Origin: Pseudoalteromonas caenipelagi
Lineage (GTDB): Bacteria > Pseudomonadota > Gammaproteobacteria > Enterobacterales > Alteromonadaceae
DNA: 64,000 nt
Direction of reading: 5' to 3'
Assembly: GCF_013140855.1 (NCBI RefSeq)
Contig: NZ_JABBPG010000004.1
Location: 248,001-312,000 of the forward strand
Shown: piece by piece, positions 62,138 to 64,000 of the stretch
How positions within the stretch are numbered: the first letter of the stretch is position 1
How the letters are laid out: every line of letters begins with the position of its first letter
The notes under the pieces: generated by a model
Told to the model about the DNA's origin: nothing
The model's database searches: none
The model's input: only the letters and a program-made list of their open reading frames with translations
Position numbers and translations under genes: made by a program

Positions 62138-64000
62138 ATGAAATCAGTTCAGATGACCATGCTGGGAACGCTCTTTTTATTCAGTGGTTCGGTATTCGCA
62201 ATAACCGAATCGATGGAAAGCAAGCATCAAGCTCAGCGCTTTTTAGCAAGCCACTTTATACAATTTAACGCGCAACATGCTTTAGATATGATCACGCAAA
62301 CACCTGGATTTGTATTACAAGAAGGAAGTACGCAAAGAGGCTTAGCAAATGCTGCTGGCAATGTACTCATTAATGGCATTGCGCTGCAGAGCAAAAGCCA
62401 ATCGCTGAGTGACATGTTAGAAAAACTCAGTATAGATCAGGTGGAATTCATAGATTTTTATCAAGCAAACCACCCTTTTTCAAGTGCCTCTCAATATAGC
62501 CAAGTTATTAATATTAAAGTTAATAACTCTTCAAATTCCGTTGATGTACAGTCAAGCCTAGCACTTCGAGACAGTAAGCGTTCTTTGACCGAATTTAATG
62601 CTCAAATACATACACCTTGGTTAGACTGGCAACATCAATTAAGCATTAAAGCACAAAATAGCCGCTACGAATCCAATTTTTTGGCCAATGAGTATGCTCA
62701 GCAAGCGATATTACTTGAGCAGCAAACAGAAGACTTTATTGAGCAACTTGGTGAGTTTCAGCTCAGCACTCAGTCCACCATGGTCACTGATACAAGCAAC
62801 CTGCGACTCACCAGTCAATTTTGGAGCGAGCGCTGGCAAACCGACTTTATACACGCGTATTTCAAGCCAAACAGCGCCACTCCTTACGAAAACACGCATA
62901 CGGTAGAGTGGCTTGATATGGATGAATATCAACTTGGGGTTGATTGGCAAACCGCTTTGCATGATACCTTTGAGCTACAGCTAACGGGTTTAGCAACAGA
63001 CAACCAGCAGGCTAAAACTATCAGCGAGTTAAATGTACAAACTGAGCCATTCATTCAAAATAAACACCATAAAGAACATGCCGTTAAATTGTCTATACAA
63101 GCTAAAGACTGGCGTTTTAAGCCGCAATTGGGTTTAGAATTCAGCTACAATCAACTGCGGGCAACTACGCATTCTGCCAACCAGTTAGTGTACAACCAAG
63201 TATCAGAAACACGCTATCAACCCTTTGGCGCTATACACTGGAAGATAAGTGAAGCTTGGCAACTTTATAGTAAATTAAATGTTGAGTTTGCCACTTTGAA
63301 CACCCATGCACACAAACCAACGGAGCACCATATCAAACCGTTGCTAAGGCTCAGTTATAATGCCGACAACTGGGATATAAATTGGCAATTTAAACAGCAT
63401 GTTGAGCAACTAGACTTTGCCCTATTTGTAGTGAACCAAGATATCAGCTTTGACCGCATTCAACTTGGCAATAACAATATAAAACCGAGTCGTTATAGCG
63501 AGTTGTCTATACAACTCAATTACTCTGCAAGTGAATACTTTGCCATCAATAGTAAGTTATTCTCGCAGTGGCAGCGGGACATTCATGAATCAATGTGGCT
63601 CAGTAGTGACAACGAAGGTATCGCCAATGCAGGGCGTGCTCGCCTCAATGGCCTAGATGCTTTGATTGATATAAAAACGGATGCGTTATTAGCAAATAGC
63701 ACCCTCACGTTTGACTATCAATATCGTCAAGCCCGTTATCATGATCCACTCGGTGGGGTGCGCGCTGTTGATGAACTGACACCGCATACGTTGAGCACCG
63801 AGTTTAGACATCGCTATGAGAGCCTCTCCTGGGGTATCGAGTTTGTAGCCAAAGAGCGTGAAACACAATACTACGTTACTGAACAGTCGGTTGAGCGTAA
63901 TAGCGCAAGTACGTCGATATTTTTTGAAATGCCTTTGGCACACAAAACCACACTGCGTATTGAAGCAAACGCAATTGAAAAAGAAAAAACCCAGTACTTG
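62138..64000 (+). CDS. TonB-dependent receptor-like outer-membrane protein (partial)
   Basis: Runs off the right edge; 621 codons seen without a stop. It has a Sec signal (MKSVQMTMLGTLFLFSGSVF), then a shortened plug-like segment (ALDMITQTPGFVLQEGST, ANAAGNVLINGI, LEKLSIDQVEFIDFY), then alternating strands typical of a receptor barrel (TFELQLTGLA, WRFKPQLGLEFSY, DNWDINWQFKQH). The plug resembles the TonB-receptor family that carries a glycine-containing NVLINGI motif. It follows the membrane LytTR gene by 135 bases in the same direction. Substrate unknown. Confidence 0.75.
   Translation, partial: MKSVQMTMLGTLFLFSGSVFAITESMESKHQAQRFLASHFIQFNAQHALDMITQTPGFVLQEGSTQRGLANAAGNVLINGIALQSKSQSLSDMLEKLSIDQVEFIDFYQANHPFSSASQYSQVINIKVNNSSNSVDVQSSLALRDSKRSLTEFNAQIHTPWLDWQHQLSIKAQNSRYESNFLANEYAQQAILLEQQTEDFIEQLGEFQLSTQSTMVTDTSNLRLTSQFWSERWQTDFIHAYFKPNSATPYENTHTVEWLDMDEYQLGVDWQTALHDTFELQLTGLATDNQQAKTISELNVQTEPFIQNKHHKEHAVKLSIQAKDWRFKPQLGLEFSYNQLRATTHSANQLVYNQVSETRYQPFGAIHWKISEAWQLYSKLNVEFATLNTHAHKPTEHHIKPLLRLSYNADNWDINWQFKQHVEQLDFALFVVNQDISFDRIQLGNNNIKPSRYSELSIQLNYSASEYFAINSKLFSQWQRDIHESMWLSSDNEGIANAGRARLNGLDALIDIKTDALLANSTLTFDYQYRQARYHDPLGGVRAVDELTPHTLSTEFRHRYESLSWGIEFVAKERETQYYVTEQSVERNSASTSIFFEMPLAHKTTLRIEANAIEKEKTQYL

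Overview
The window looks like a chromosomal stretch from a marine gammaproteobacterium of the Pseudoalteromonas/Alteromonadales type. This rests on the TonB/Fur iron-uptake genes, the DUF2798, DUF6482-like and LytTR genes, the AT-leaning composition and the glmS context. No species can be fixed from the sequence alone, and I saw no rRNA, tRNA or CRISPR array.

Layout. 1-4.1 kb: an iron-uptake locus, with PepSY and DUF3649 membrane genes divergent from a TonB siderophore receptor that has a good Fur box. 4.4-12.8 kb: assorted small loci, namely an orphan double-glycine-leader peptide with a membrane protein, LysR/DUF2798/ABM monooxygenase, a GNAT, a large haem-motif lipoprotein, a kelch protein and a cytochrome b561. 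13-33 kb: a candidate biosynthetic gene cluster in two divergent arms. The minus arm has an FAD oxidoreductase, a stand-alone malonyl-CoA:ACP transacylase, an RND pump and a MauG-like di-haem protein. The plus arm has an SDR reductase, an aryl-acid AMP ligase, a DUF98 chorismate lyase, an 1875-residue PKS (FAAL-ACP-KS-ACP-ACP-AfsA double hotdog) and a MATE exporter. The reading is that chorismate gives 4-hydroxybenzoate, which is activated and extended on the PKS with a trans-acting AT and KR, and the product is exported by RND/MATE pumps. I do not recognise the product. 33.6-36.9 kb: unassigned envelope or lipoprotein-type genes.

36.9-55.04 kb: two related Tn7-family transposons in tandem at attTn7, downstream of glmS. 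The element next to glmS (38682-55040) is complete. It has a TGT...ACA boundary, a 5-bp target duplication ACAAA on both sides, three widely spaced TnsB-like sites in the left end, three sites at 20-bp period in the right end, and full tnsABCDE. Next to it lies a remnant of an older relative: its right end, four small immunity-like genes and a truncated tnsA. The intact element carries an unusual operon: two small proteins, an 806-residue protein with two GHKL/HSP90-type ATPase domains, a receiver-domain protein with a Cys/His cluster, and an unknown protein, convergent with a TaqI-like N6-adenine methyltransferase. I propose this as a candidate uncharacterised phage-defence or epigenetic system.

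55-64 kb: core-type chromosome, with glmS and its DeoR-type regulator, a PKD-repeat lipoprotein, a DUF6482-like gene, a FabF-like ketosynthase, a membrane-bound LytTR regulator and the start of a second TonB receptor-like gene that runs off the right edge.
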